From the NCBI RefSeq assembly GCF_017948675.1, contig NZ_JAGFBU010000008.1, positions 1 to 64,000 on the forward strand: a stretch of 64,000 bases of DNA. Reading direction: 5' to 3'. Below the pieces are notes generated by a model, which worked only from the letters and a program-made list of their open reading frames with translations, was not told where the DNA came from and ran no database searches. Positions 35,266-45,281 of the stretch are shown here, one piece after another. Origin of the DNA: Flavobacterium flabelliforme (GTDB lineage: Bacteria > Bacteroidota > Bacteroidia > Flavobacteriales > Flavobacteriaceae). A program made the translations under genes and the position numbers. Numbering within the stretch: the stretch's first letter is position 1; each line of letters begins with the position of its first letter.

Positions 35266-36093
35266 ATGAAAAAAGTAATAGTAACAGCAGTGGCTGTAGT
35301 AATGAGTTTAAGTGCTTTTGCACAAAAAATTAAAATTGATAAAGGAGCCGTTACCCTCGATGGTAAAACGGTTGCGTATGCAGAGGGCAAAAAACCTGTT
35401 TTTAAGTACACCACTCTCGATAGAAGCTATACCATCATTGCAGAATTTAAAAAAGTAGCTGATCCTGCAGCCATTCCATGGATTGAATTAAGAAATGAAT
35501 CTACAGCTAAGTTCAATGAAATTGCTTTTACCTTAGGTAAGTTTAATCCATTTAACAATGAAAAAAGTTTAATTGCCGCATTGATAGAGCATAACTTATT
35601 AAGTGTAGATGGGCTCAATCAAAGTAATATTGAAAACTTTATTAATGGAGAACCATCAGGTGTTTCAGCAATGCTGTTGGGCAATAAAGCCGCAGATGAT
35701 CAATTAAAAGCTGTAGTTGCTGCTTATCAAATACGAATTGATGACAGTGGCGTGATCTACAGTGTCAAAGCACAAAATCAAGACCCAAATGATAAAAGGA
35801 TTGGGTTTGTAAAGATGACTTCTCCTGCAACCAATGGTAGTTTAATGTATGAAATATTGGATTTAGATAATTATGTAATTGCAAGATGGTTTGCAAGAGG
35901 AGCCATGGTGTCGGGTTATGATAAGTTGCTAAATCAAGAGCTTATTACTTATGACAATAAAGTATTTAAAGCTGAATTTGATAATAGAGGCAACCCTACA
36001 GGATATCAAATGAGTAAGGATATTACCCCTATGAATATTGTAAGGGTATTAGTAGGTAATGGTTATACTTTAGGGCACCATAAAAATAATTAA
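35266..36093 (+). CDS. Exported protein of unknown function, 275 residues
   Basis: A signal peptide (MKKVIVTAVAVVMSLSAFAQ) precedes a mature domain rich in beta strands (KIKIDKGAVTLDGKTVAYAEG, YTIIAEFKKV, GFVKMTSPATNGSLMYEILD). There is no Cys, no lipobox and no sorting domain. I do not recognise the family. It is the first intact gene after the REP scar and is followed by a hairpin, so it may be expressed apart from the toxin pair while serving the same locus. Confidence 0.72.
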   Translation: MKKVIVTAVAVVMSLSAFAQKIKIDKGAVTLDGKTVAYAEGKKPVFKYTTLDRSYTIIAEFKKVADPAAIPWIELRNESTAKFNEIAFTLGKFNPFNNEKSLIAALIEHNLLSVDGLNQSNIENFINGEPSGVSAMLLGNKAADDQLKAVVAAYQIRIDDSGVIYSVKAQNQDPNDKRIGFVKMTSPATNGSLMYEILDLDNYVIARWFARGAMVSGYDKLLNQELITYDNKVFKAEFDNRGNPTGYQMSKDITPMNIVRVLVGNGYTLGHHKNN

Positions 36094-36102
36094 GAAGCTA
36101 TA

Positions 36103-36134
36103 AAAACATTGCAAGTTTTAATTTGCAATGTTTT
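36103..36134 (+). terminator. Hairpin between the small exported protein and the PKD lipoprotein
   Basis: AAAACATTGCAA (36103-36114) pairs perfectly with TTGCAATGTTTT (36123-36134). The T run is short (TTTTAAAT), so partial termination is as likely as full termination. Confidence 0.6.
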
Positions 36135-36146
36135 AAATAAATTAGA

Positions 36147-37490
36147 ATGAAAAAAACTTTACTTGTATTAGTATTAATTGTTTTTACGGCTTGTTATCAA
36201 GAAACGGCAATAGTTATTGAAGGTGATTTTATAGCCTCATTTGTTCGAGGCGATGAATCAGTTCCTGTAAACCTATTGATCATTAATAAAATTACTGGAG
36301 CAGATACCTATGAATGGACCTTTGAAGGAGGTAGTCCTAGCACATCATCTTCTAAAGATCCTGGAGAAATTTTATATGAAAAAGTGGGTACTTATTTTAT
36401 AAAATTAACAGCGACGAATGTTGATGGCGAAACGAAAGTATTTACAAAAACAATTGTTGTTAAAGACGGTATCAAAATTCAATTTTCTAATGAAGTGCTA
36501 AAAAGTAATTATTCACCGGTTGAAGTTGTAGTAACAAATAACACCGTTGGTGAAGGATTCCTTTACAGCTGGGATTTTCAAGGAGGAACACCTGCAAAAT
36601 TTATAGGTAAAACACCTCCTAATGTTATTTTTACTAGTCCGGGTGATCACAAGATTAGTTTAACAGTATCTAATGGTTTTGAGAACGAAACCCAGATTCA
36701 AACTATCAAGGTAAGCCCCTATTTGGTGAGTATGTTTACATACGAACCAGCAACTGAGGATGATGATTATGAAGCTCCGGTAAAGATAATTTTGACTAAT
36801 TCATCAATTAGTGCTACACATTATAAATGGAGCTTTCAAAACGGATTACCAGCGACCTCTATAGATGAAAATCCTACAGTAGTTTTTACAACTCCTGGAA
36901 GCCATGAAATAAGTCTAGAAGCGTTCAATGATAAAACAAGCCAAGTTTTCAACCGCATTATAGATGTAAAGGCAAATACTAACCTTCGTGTTTTTACAAA
37001 TATTAAGTTAGGTACAAATGCAGCACATAATAACAATACTATTGGTGCTATGTTTTCTACAATTACTAGAACGGTTTATAAGGCTAATGAGATCACAAAT
37101 GACAATAGTAATTTGATTGATATTGTATTTCAGGGTTTAAATAGCAATTTTACTTATAACAAATTTATTTCACCAGATCAAGTAAGTAGCAATGGGTTTT
37201 TGACTCTTAAAAATGCTCAAAATACAATTTTTGTTAATTATCAAAGTCGTTGTAATTGCGGTTTAAACTTTACTGAAAGTCAATTTGATGCAATGGTAAA
37301 TGATACTCCTTTAAAATCTTTAAATATAGAATATACTGCGGGTGGTTATCAAGAATTTGGTTTAATCTATCCAAGAATTATTTTGTTTAAAACACAAGAA
37401 GGTAAAAAAGGGGCTATTAAAATAAAAGATATGGTGAAAAACGGAACTAGTTCTTACATTTTGATTGATATAAAAATACAAAAGCAATAA
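36147..37490 (+). CDS. Lipoprotein with three PKD domains
   Basis: 447 residues. Lipobox VFTAC gives lipidated Cys16. Three PKD-type modules follow at about 25-107, 110-190 and 195-275, each with a strand such as YEWTFEGGSPSTSSS, YSWDFQGGTPAKF or YKWSFQNGLPATS and a closing VGTYFIKLTATN-like edge. The last 170 residues are an unrecognised domain with a close Cys pair (SRCNCGLNF). It is anchored in the outer membrane or periplasm. The outer-membrane barrel gene follows after 14 bases, suggesting a complex. Confidence 0.82.
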   Translation: MKKTLLVLVLIVFTACYQETAIVIEGDFIASFVRGDESVPVNLLIINKITGADTYEWTFEGGSPSTSSSKDPGEILYEKVGTYFIKLTATNVDGETKVFTKTIVVKDGIKIQFSNEVLKSNYSPVEVVVTNNTVGEGFLYSWDFQGGTPAKFIGKTPPNVIFTSPGDHKISLTVSNGFENETQIQTIKVSPYLVSMFTYEPATEDDDYEAPVKIILTNSSISATHYKWSFQNGLPATSIDENPTVVFTTPGSHEISLEAFNDKTSQVFNRIIDVKANTNLRVFTNIKLGTNAAHNNNTIGAMFSTITRTVYKANEITNDNSNLIDIVFQGLNSNFTYNKFISPDQVSSNGFLTLKNAQNTIFVNYQSRCNCGLNFTESQFDAMVNDTPLKSLNIEYTAGGYQEFGLIYPRIILFKTQEGKKGAIKIKDMVKNGTSSYILIDIKIQKQ

Positions 37491-37504
37491 TTTACTAACA
37501 ATAC

Positions 37505-39964
37505 ATGAAAGGAGTTAGTTTGAAAAGTCTGTTTTGGTTGTTTGTTATTGTATTTTGTAGTAAGGTTAATAAAATTTATGCTCAAGCTATAGATTTAGAA
37601 CATTTTTACAAGCCAAAGTTTAAAGTTACAGGTACGGTAAATGCAAATGGAATGTATTATCACTCTAGTGAACAAAATTCACGTGACCCTTTTACTTATT
37701 TACTTTCAGGAAATATTAATATTAGTGCTTTTAGTTTTAATATTCCGCTATTTTATAGTGTAACAAATCAAGGAGATAAATTGGGTTATGCAGCGCCATT
37801 TGATTTTAATAGGTTAAGCATCATGCCAAAATACAAATGGGTAAAAGCTTATATTGGAAATGCAAGTATGACTTTTTCACCCTATACTTTAAGTGGTTTT
37901 CCATTTAAGGGATTGGGGTTAGAGCTTACCCCTCAAAGTCCTTTTAAAATAAGTTTAATGGGAGGGCAATTCTTAAAAGCAGTTTCTGAGGACGAAGCAT
38001 TAGGCGGTGTGCCAGTTTACCAGCGTTATGGTTATGGAGCTAAAATAGGGTTTGAAAAAGAAAAATATAAAGTAGGATGGATAGGCTTTTATGCCAAGGA
38101 TAATAACAATTCTCTTGGCTTTTTGAATAAAGATAAAGGAGTTACACCAAAAGAGAATTTTGTAAATAGTTTTATTTTTAGCAGTTCTTTAGTGAAAAAT
38201 TTGAATTTTAATGTTGAATATGCGCTATCCGTTCTTACAGATGATACTAGAGCTACAAAAATTTCGGGAGGAGGCTTTAAAGATAAAATATTTGGAGCTA
38301 AAGAGAGTACCAGTTTTTTAAATGCTTTAAATTTAAATTTTGATTATAGTATACAAAAAAGTAAAGTAGGTTTAACGTACGAAAGAGTTGATCCTAATTA
38401 CAACACTTTAGGAGCATTATATTTTAATAATGATTTAGAAAATATTTCGTTGCGTTTCTCACGACCTTTTTATCAAAATAAAATTAATGTTTCTAGTAGT
38501 TTAGGTTTTCAAAAAGATGATTTATCTAATACTAAAAAGCAAATGACAAAACGTGTTGTAGGGTCGATTAATATGAATTATGCGGTTAATGATAAAATCA
38601 ATTTTACTGGTAGCTACTCTAATTTTTCTACTTATACTAATAAAAAGTTAAATCAGTTTGACTTAATTAATAATCCTAATGTTGTGCCTGCTGATACTTT
38701 AAATTACAGGCAATTATCTCAAAATGCAAATATGAATGTTTCTTATATATTTGGACAAAGAAAGAATCAAAACTTAAATTTAAACTATAGTATTGCAGGA
38801 CAAGTAAATGAGCAAGGTGGAATTATAAGAAGGGGCCAAGCTAGTACAATACAAAATTATAATTTAGCTCATTCTATAAATTTCATGGTTGTTAAAATTA
38901 GTTTAAATAGCTCCTTAAATTATACCAATAACCAAGTAGGCATTGCTAATAACTCTTCGGCTGGGGCATCAGTGGGTGCTTCAAAAAAGTTATTAAAAGA
39001 CCAACTTAATGTAAACTTAGGCTTACTATATAATAATTCTCAAGGAGACGGTAATTACAGTTCAGTTTTCGGCCTAAAAGCGAATAGTAGTTATTTACTA
39101 TTCAAGAAACATAGTTTTAATATGAGTGTTATTTCTTTATTCAGAAGTAGTTCAACTGCTGCAAAAAGTAATGATCTAACGGCTAATTTTAATTATGCTT
39201 ACACTATCGATAAGTTAAAGTTACCCGAGATAAGGCAAAGAGATAAAAAAGACAAGATAGTAGCAGATCCTATTATGAAAATCAGTTATCAAGAACATAC
39301 TTATGAGGGTACTCGTAATGATATTTTAAAACAATTAACAACGTTGCAAGAAGCGTTGCGACCTATGCCTAAAGAGGATTTTGAAGTGCTAGCTCATTTG
39401 CTATTATTAACATCTTTAACACCTGATGATAAAAGTTTCAAAGATAAAGCAATTATTTATTTAAAAGAGTATGATGCAAATAATAGCATTTTAGATAGCT
39501 ATAATGAATACATTTTTAAAACTTTAAAAAGCTTGCAAAAAGAAATGATACGTAAAGATGAAATTTTTGAAAACGGGTATGTCATTGCTTTAGGTGCTGT
39601 TAATAAACATAAAATGCATGGTGTGGCTGAAAATGATGTAACGAATAAAGTGAGCTATAACTCCTATTTAAAATTAGTGGATAGAAAAAATAAAAAGTTA
39701 GCTCCTCTATTAGTACATAGATGGATGTTAAAGGAGCTATCAGGGCTTGTAGTAACAAGTGTTGACGAAATTCATTTAAATGAAAATCTTTCTAATTTTA
39801 ATGAATTAGAACTGAGCACATTCTTTAAATTAATAAAAGAGAAGAAGACAGAGATCGAAATAATTGAAGAATTAAAAATTAAATTAATTCCCTTTTATCA
39901 TACTCTAGCAACTCAGAATGTTAAAGATGATGAAGTTGAATTTAAATTTTTGAGATATAATTAA
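37505..39964 (+). CDS. Outer-membrane beta-barrel protein with C-terminal helical domain
   Basis: 819 residues with a signal peptide ending near KIYAQ. Residues about 30-585 alternate aromatic-polar strands typical of a large barrel (FKVTGTVNANGMYYHSSEQ, KVGLTYERVDPNYNTLGALY, NMNVSYIFGQRKNQNLNLNY). Residues about 590-819 are helical, soluble and charged (LKQLTTLQEALRPMPKEDFE, LDSYNEYIFKTLKSLQKEM), perhaps on the periplasmic side. There is no TonB plug. The combination of barrel and helical tail is unusual and unrecognised; it may be a pore or anchor for the toxin or SprB-like protein. Confidence 0.75.
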   Translation: MKGVSLKSLFWLFVIVFCSKVNKIYAQAIDLEHFYKPKFKVTGTVNANGMYYHSSEQNSRDPFTYLLSGNINISAFSFNIPLFYSVTNQGDKLGYAAPFDFNRLSIMPKYKWVKAYIGNASMTFSPYTLSGFPFKGLGLELTPQSPFKISLMGGQFLKAVSEDEALGGVPVYQRYGYGAKIGFEKEKYKVGWIGFYAKDNNNSLGFLNKDKGVTPKENFVNSFIFSSSLVKNLNFNVEYALSVLTDDTRATKISGGGFKDKIFGAKESTSFLNALNLNFDYSIQKSKVGLTYERVDPNYNTLGALYFNNDLENISLRFSRPFYQNKINVSSSLGFQKDDLSNTKKQMTKRVVGSINMNYAVNDKINFTGSYSNFSTYTNKKLNQFDLINNPNVVPADTLNYRQLSQNANMNVSYIFGQRKNQNLNLNYSIAGQVNEQGGIIRRGQASTIQNYNLAHSINFMVVKISLNSSLNYTNNQVGIANNSSAGASVGASKKLLKDQLNVNLGLLYNNSQGDGNYSSVFGLKANSSYLLFKKHSFNMSVISLFRSSSTAAKSNDLTANFNYAYTIDKLKLPEIRQRDKKDKIVADPIMKISYQEHTYEGTRNDILKQLTTLQEALRPMPKEDFEVLAHLLLLTSLTPDDKSFKDKAIIYLKEYDANNSILDSYNEYIFKTLKSLQKEMIRKDEIFENGYVIALGAVNKHKMHGVAENDVTNKVSYNSYLKLVDRKNKKLAPLLVHRWMLKELSGLVVTSVDEIHLNENLSNFNELELSTFFKLIKEKKTEIEIIEELKIKLIPFYHTLATQNVKDDEVEFKFLRYN

Positions 39965-40064
39965 AAAAAAACGGTAAATTCTTGAATTATCACTTAGAAT
40001 ATTGCATTCAATAATATATTTAGAGAAGTATAGCAGATACTAAACTTCACAAACAATAAAGCTC

Positions 40065-43000
40065 ATGCTTATGAAAAAATTTTCTAGAATACATTTATCA
40101 ATATTATTTATCCTTTTTAATATTGCTTTCTTTTATGGACAAGAGGATATTCCAAAAGAAGTTGGAGCCGCCTCTAGTGCCATTGAAAAGATACAAGCTG
40201 CTGATAGATGGATAGATAAGTTTTCAAATCAAGATTTAGTAGAGTTGCCTATTGGAGTTCGTAATACAGTAAATAATGTTCAGTATTCTATTGGAATTAC
40301 AAAAGCTATTTTTTCAGCTGAGTATACTATTTTGACTGTTTTTTGCAGGGTAGATATTCCGCAAAAAAATAAAAAGGGTCAGCCAATGCAATTATTTTTT
40401 GGAGCTGATAACATTAAATTATCACATTCAGGAGGTATTATTGGTGAAGCGAAATTAGTATTATTAGGTAATGTTGACGTTCCTTTTAGCGATAATAAAT
40501 GGCAATTATCTTTATATGGTGGTTTTGATATGGCAACCGGTAATATTGATGATTTGACTTATGTGAAAATTGACTGTGATGGTTTTAAAGAAATGAAAAT
40601 CTCTGGTGCAGTTGAGTTTTCTAGAGATTTAATCCTACCAATTGACCCTATAAGTAAAACAGTAAACGAAGGACAAACCAATATAACTAAGACATTTTAT
40701 AATGGTAAAACAAAGCAAATTCCTAATAGAGTAAGAGGAGAGTTTGTTTTTACTGCAAGTAGTTGGAATGATATTTTAGTGAATGTAAGTTTACAGCCTT
40801 TTGTTTTAAAGGATAAACGTAATGGCAAAGATTTTGAAGGCAATTTTCAGTTTTTAGTAAGTGATGCAGTACTCGATTTAAGTGATTTAAAGAATGATCC
40901 TTCGGTAATTTTTCCTGAATATTATACTGAAAATTCACTTTTAGTACCTGTTGAAGAGTCTTGGAAAGGAGTCTTCGTAAAGGCATTTGATGTTGGCTTA
41001 CCTAAGGAATTTCAAACTGCAGATACTGCTTCAAAAAATGAAAGAATTCACGTGGGAGCTAAAAATCTTGTTATCGATAAATTTGGTGTATCAGGAACTT
41101 TTTATGCGGACAATGTTTTTCCATTAGATAAAGGTATTACTAGTAAAGAGAAAGCTTGGGCTTATTCATTAGATCATATTGACGTAACTATTGCGGCAAA
41201 TACTTTTATAAAGGCTAATTTAAGGGGACAAATACTATTACCTATAAATAAAGTAGCTCCAGAAAAAAAGGGAAATACATCAACTCCAGCAGCAGCAACA
41301 TCGACATTAACTCCATTAGCATCATCAACTGTAGTCAAAACCCCAGAAACAAATAGAGCTGGTCTATATTACAATGGTTTTATCTCTATGAAGGAGCAAC
41401 AATTAGTTGTTGTGACAAAAGATTCTATTTCATTTGATATATGGAAAGCAAAAGCATTATTACTACCCAATAGTTCCATTCAATTAACATTGGCAAATGG
41501 GAAATTCTTACCTAAAGCAAATTTAAATGGTACAATTTCCTTTGGAACCAATAAGGGAGCTACAGATGATAAAGTAGTAGAAGGGAAACAAACTATTGAT
41601 TTTAAGGGAATTTCTTTTGAAAATTTACAGTTACAAACAGTTTCTCCTATTATTTCTGTTCGAAACATGGGTTACAAAGGTACGGTCGCCTTTGGGAATT
41701 TTCCAGTTTCGATAGGTAATATTAATGTGGCAGTTTCTGGAGAAGATTCTCGTATTGATTTTGATTTAGGGATTAACTTAATGGATACCTCGGTAGGAGC
41801 AGGAGCAACAGCTCGTATCGGTATAAAAGGGAAAATGTTTGATGATGGTTTTAGGCAAAGGAGTAAATATGATGGTTTAGATTTATCAGCTATTGCTATT
41901 AACTCTGATTTTAGTGGGATGAAGATGAAAGGGAACTTAATCTTGATGGAAAAAGATCCCATTTACGGTGATGGTTTTAATGCTGATTTGGAAGTAGAAA
42001 TTTCTGCAGCAGTAAAAGTTTCATCAAAAGCCATCTTTGGTCGAACTACTTTTAGATATTGGTATTTTGATGCGTCTTTAAAGCTTAGTCCTCCTGCTGG
42101 TGCACCATTTATGATCACTGGTTTTGGGGGTGGTGCCTATTACAAAATGCAGAGAAATCCAGATATTGCAATTGGAGATTTTTCCCCATCAGGTTTGAGT
42201 TACAGACCTGATGAAAAATCTAGTTTAGGATTAAAAGCTTTAGTTTTTTTCAATATTGGCTCTGAAGCAATCTGTGATGGTGAGGCTGGATTTGAAATAG
42301 CTTTTAATTCAAAAGGTGGAGTAAATAGATTAGCCATCTTTGGTAAAGCTAATGTGATGGCTTCAATAGCAGGAGTAAAGAATATTGGGGGTTTAATGCA
42401 AAAGGTAGTTTCTGATGTAACTGCTAAAAAAAGTTTTATGGATGTGAAAGATAGTGATTTAGAAGGGTCTTTTGCTAGTAAGTACATACCCAAAGCTAAA
42501 GAAGGTATTCCTGGAGATTTATCAGCCGCAGTAGGTATTAGATTAGCAGCGGCCATAGAATTTGATTTTCAGAACAATTCGATACATGCAACTACAGATG
42601 TTTATATTAATACGCCAGGCAATTTCTTATCAGGAACAGGACCAGGTGGAAGAGCAGTTTGGGGAGTTTTTCATAAAGATCCTAAAGATTGGTATATGTA
42701 CATGGGAACACCCGATGATAGATGTGGTTTAAAAATAGGAATTGCTGGAATGTATAGAGAAACATCTTCTTATTTTATGGTTGGTACGCTATTACCTGGA
42801 AGCCCACCTCCTCCAGCAGTAGTAGCAAATATTTTAGGAGTTGATGCTAAAGAATTAAATTATATGCGAGATGAGAATCAATTAGCAAATGGAGGAGGTT
42901 TTGCATTTGGGTCTTCTTTGGATTTTAATACAGGTGATTTAAGTTTTTTACTTTTTTATGCACGTTTTCAAGCAGGAATGGGATTTGACATTATGCTAAA

Positions 43001-44762
43001 AGACTATCAAGAAGCTAGATGTTCAAATACAGGAGATAAAGTAGGTTTAAATGGTTGGTATGCTAACGGACAAGCATATGCCTATTTACAAGGAGAATTA
43101 GGTATCAGAGTAAAATTATCTTTTTTGAAATTTAAAATTCCAATTATATCTGGTGCAGCAGCCGTTTTATTGCAAGCTAAATTACCAAACCCAGTATGGA
43201 TGCGTGGTTACGTAGGAGGTAATATGAATGTTTTAGGAGGTTTAATAAAGGGAAAATTTCGCTTTAGATTTGAAATTGGTGAGGAATGTATTTTTGAAAA
43301 TTCATCACCATTGGGAGGAATTAAATTAATCACAGATTTAACTCCTAAACAAAATGCAATTGATGCTGATGTTTTTCTAATACCGCAAGCAGTGTTTTCT
43401 ACGAAAGTAAATGAAGCATTTGTAATTCCTGAGGATCAAGGCGATGTTACTTACAAAGTGATTTTAGAACGTTTTAAAGTTTTAGACGGAACAGTTGAAA
43501 TTCCTGGTATTTTAAAATGGAATTCAACTAAAGATAAAGTGAATTTTGTCTCATCAGATATATTACCTCCTAATAAACAATTTAAAGTGCAGGTTGAAGT
43601 TAGTTTTCAAAAAATGGTAAATGGGGTGTTTCAACCTATAAAAGTTGATGGTCAAATTGCTAAAGAATTAGAAGAAAGATCTTTTACTACTGGAGGTGCA
43701 CCTAGCTATATTCCTCTTAGTAACATTCAATATTCTTATCCTGTTGTGGATCAGAAATACTTTTTAGAGGAAGAATATCCAAAAGGATATATTCAGTTAA
43801 CTCGTGGTCAAGATTATTTATTTGATGATAAAAATTGGGAAACTAATGTTAAGTTAATTGAAGAAGGTTCTACTAATTCAAAAAAGACTGCGTTTAACTA
43901 TGATAAAATTTCAAACGAAGTTTATTATGAATTACCAAATATCAGTCAAGAAAAAAAATATGGCCTTAGTATTTTTAGTAGTTTAAAACAATTAGCAGAA
44001 AATAAAAATAATACAATAACTTCAAAAGTTAACACAATTACTAATGACGAAAATGATATTCAAATTAAAGAAAATCAGGCAGACGTTCTTTCAAAAGAAG
44101 ACGGAACCATTGAACGATTATCGTATTCATTTAGCACGAGTAAATACAAAACGTTTACATCGAAAATGAATTCTATAAATACTCAAGGTTATAATTTTGG
44201 AGTACTATACTCAGATGTAATTTATCTGACTAATACCATTTCCAGTCAAGAAGCTTTTGATCTGGCTGAACTTCAAGGAGTTACTCATAGTGATAATAAA
44301 CCTATTGTTACAGCTAAATCAAAATTAAATGATGATTATTATTTAAAAGATATTTATCCTTATTTATATAAAAACTACCCTATAAATAATATTTATTCTA
44401 TCAAAGATAGAGATACAGATGATTTAGGAGTGATTCCATCAAAAGCAATACCTCTAAATGCATATTATATGACAAGTATTGAAAATGAAATAAACCAATC
44501 TTGGACTAAAAGTAATTTTCCTTTTAAGTATAATATGTCTATGGTTTACAAATTAGATTGGATTGATTTAAACAATCAAATAATAAATGACTATATTAAT
44601 GGGATTCAAAACAGCTTTGAAATAGCTCAATTTTTTCTTAAAAACAACTATCTATTTATGAGATACGGTGATTACGAAATAACTATGCAGTATCAATTAC
44701 CGGGTGGTAAAAAGATAACCGATTATAATTATAAATTTAGAAACAATAATAAGTTTAGATAA
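40065..44762 (+). CDS. Giant exported protein of unknown function
   Basis: 1565 residues; the start could also be the ATG at 40071. The signal peptide ends near AFFYGQ. The protein is beta-rich throughout. There is a Thr/Ala/Pro linker near residue 400-425, a central part with repeated amphipathic strands (about 530-830, reminiscent of a beta-solenoid), a Gly/Pro-rich conserved-looking core (GTGPGGRAVWGVFHKDPKDWYMYMG; about 850-1080) and a C-terminal half of predicted Ig-like strands. Few Cys. No T9SS sorting domain, lipobox or toxin motif is seen. It is the last gene of the block. By size and place it could be a surface assembly or injector component, but nothing in the sequence proves it. 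Confidence 0.75.
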   Translation: MLMKKFSRIHLSILFILFNIAFFYGQEDIPKEVGAASSAIEKIQAADRWIDKFSNQDLVELPIGVRNTVNNVQYSIGITKAIFSAEYTILTVFCRVDIPQKNKKGQPMQLFFGADNIKLSHSGGIIGEAKLVLLGNVDVPFSDNKWQLSLYGGFDMATGNIDDLTYVKIDCDGFKEMKISGAVEFSRDLILPIDPISKTVNEGQTNITKTFYNGKTKQIPNRVRGEFVFTASSWNDILVNVSLQPFVLKDKRNGKDFEGNFQFLVSDAVLDLSDLKNDPSVIFPEYYTENSLLVPVEESWKGVFVKAFDVGLPKEFQTADTASKNERIHVGAKNLVIDKFGVSGTFYADNVFPLDKGITSKEKAWAYSLDHIDVTIAANTFIKANLRGQILLPINKVAPEKKGNTSTPAAATSTLTPLASSTVVKTPETNRAGLYYNGFISMKEQQLVVVTKDSISFDIWKAKALLLPNSSIQLTLANGKFLPKANLNGTISFGTNKGATDDKVVEGKQTIDFKGISFENLQLQTVSPIISVRNMGYKGTVAFGNFPVSIGNINVAVSGEDSRIDFDLGINLMDTSVGAGATARIGIKGKMFDDGFRQRSKYDGLDLSAIAINSDFSGMKMKGNLILMEKDPIYGDGFNADLEVEISAAVKVSSKAIFGRTTFRYWYFDASLKLSPPAGAPFMITGFGGGAYYKMQRNPDIAIGDFSPSGLSYRPDEKSSLGLKALVFFNIGSEAICDGEAGFEIAFNSKGGVNRLAIFGKANVMASIAGVKNIGGLMQKVVSDVTAKKSFMDVKDSDLEGSFASKYIPKAKEGIPGDLSAAVGIRLAAAIEFDFQNNSIHATTDVYINTPGNFLSGTGPGGRAVWGVFHKDPKDWYMYMGTPDDRCGLKIGIAGMYRETSSYFMVGTLLPGSPPPPAVVANILGVDAKELNYMRDENQLANGGGFAFGSSLDFNTGDLSFLLFYARFQAGMGFDIMLKDYQEARCSNTGDKVGLNGWYANGQAYAYLQGELGIRVKLSFLKFKIPIISGAAAVLLQAKLPNPVWMRGYVGGNMNVLGGLIKGKFRFRFEIGEECIFENSSPLGGIKLITDLTPKQNAIDADVFLIPQAVFSTKVNEAFVIPEDQGDVTYKVILERFKVLDGTVEIPGILKWNSTKDKVNFVSSDILPPNKQFKVQVEVSFQKMVNGVFQPIKVDGQIAKELEERSFTTGGAPSYIPLSNIQYSYPVVDQKYFLEEEYPKGYIQLTRGQDYLFDDKNWETNVKLIEEGSTNSKKTAFNYDKISNEVYYELPNISQEKKYGLSIFSSLKQLAENKNNTITSKVNTITNDENDIQIKENQADVLSKEDGTIERLSYSFSTSKYKTFTSKMNSINTQGYNFGVLYSDVIYLTNTISSQEAFDLAELQGVTHSDNKPIVTAKSKLNDDYYLKDIYPYLYKNYPINNIYSIKDRDTDDLGVIPSKAIPLNAYYMTSIENEINQSWTKSNFPFKYNMSMVYKLDWIDLNNQIINDYINGIQNSFEIAQFFLKNNYLFMRYGDYEITMQYQLPGGKKITDYNYKFRNNNKFR

Positions 44763-45095
44763 ATCTTTATTATCATAAAATAGATTTAATCATTTAAAAA
44801 CATAGTATGCTAAATTTATTTATTCACAAACAACTCATATAAATTTGTAAAAATAAATTTATTATAAGCTTGTAAATTATTTTTCATATTATATTTATTA
44901 ATCATTTATGTGGTTATAGAACTTTAAAATTTATTCCAAAATTTTTGTTAAGCCGAAAAGGAGTGTTTTATGAAATTATTACAGATTTAAGGAGACGTTT
45001 CAACATTTATCATATTAATATTTCATCCCATTTAAATTACCCATAATAAGTTTAAAGTTTGAAAATTGATATTTAAAAGTAAATTTTTGACCTTT

Positions 45096-45281
45096 TTATC
45101 GGTAAATGATGCTGAAGGAGTCAATATTTAAGATGGTTTTTGGGCTTATTTCGTCCTGGTGTTTATCAAGGTTGGGGATTATGAAGTCGTCTATTTTCTG
45201 CTTTACGTAACTGTAATTAAAAAAACTAATTACAGCTACTCCACAATCTTGGCAAATGGCTATTATGTGTAACCTTTCTTT
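45096..45281 (-). pseudogene. Decayed coding fragment
   Basis: A 61-codon stop-free frame without start codon reads like protein (ERLHIIAICQDCGVAVISFF, then a charged helix YVKQKIDDFIIPNLDKHQDE). It is less AT-rich than its surroundings. No family recognised. It may be the tail of a lost gene, or chance. Confidence 0.3.

Noticed and set aside
22078..44762. Contractile injection system or Rhs locus
   Set aside because: No sheath, tube, baseplate or AAA ATPase genes and no YD repeats are present; the domains seen are TANFOR, FN3, SprB and PKD.
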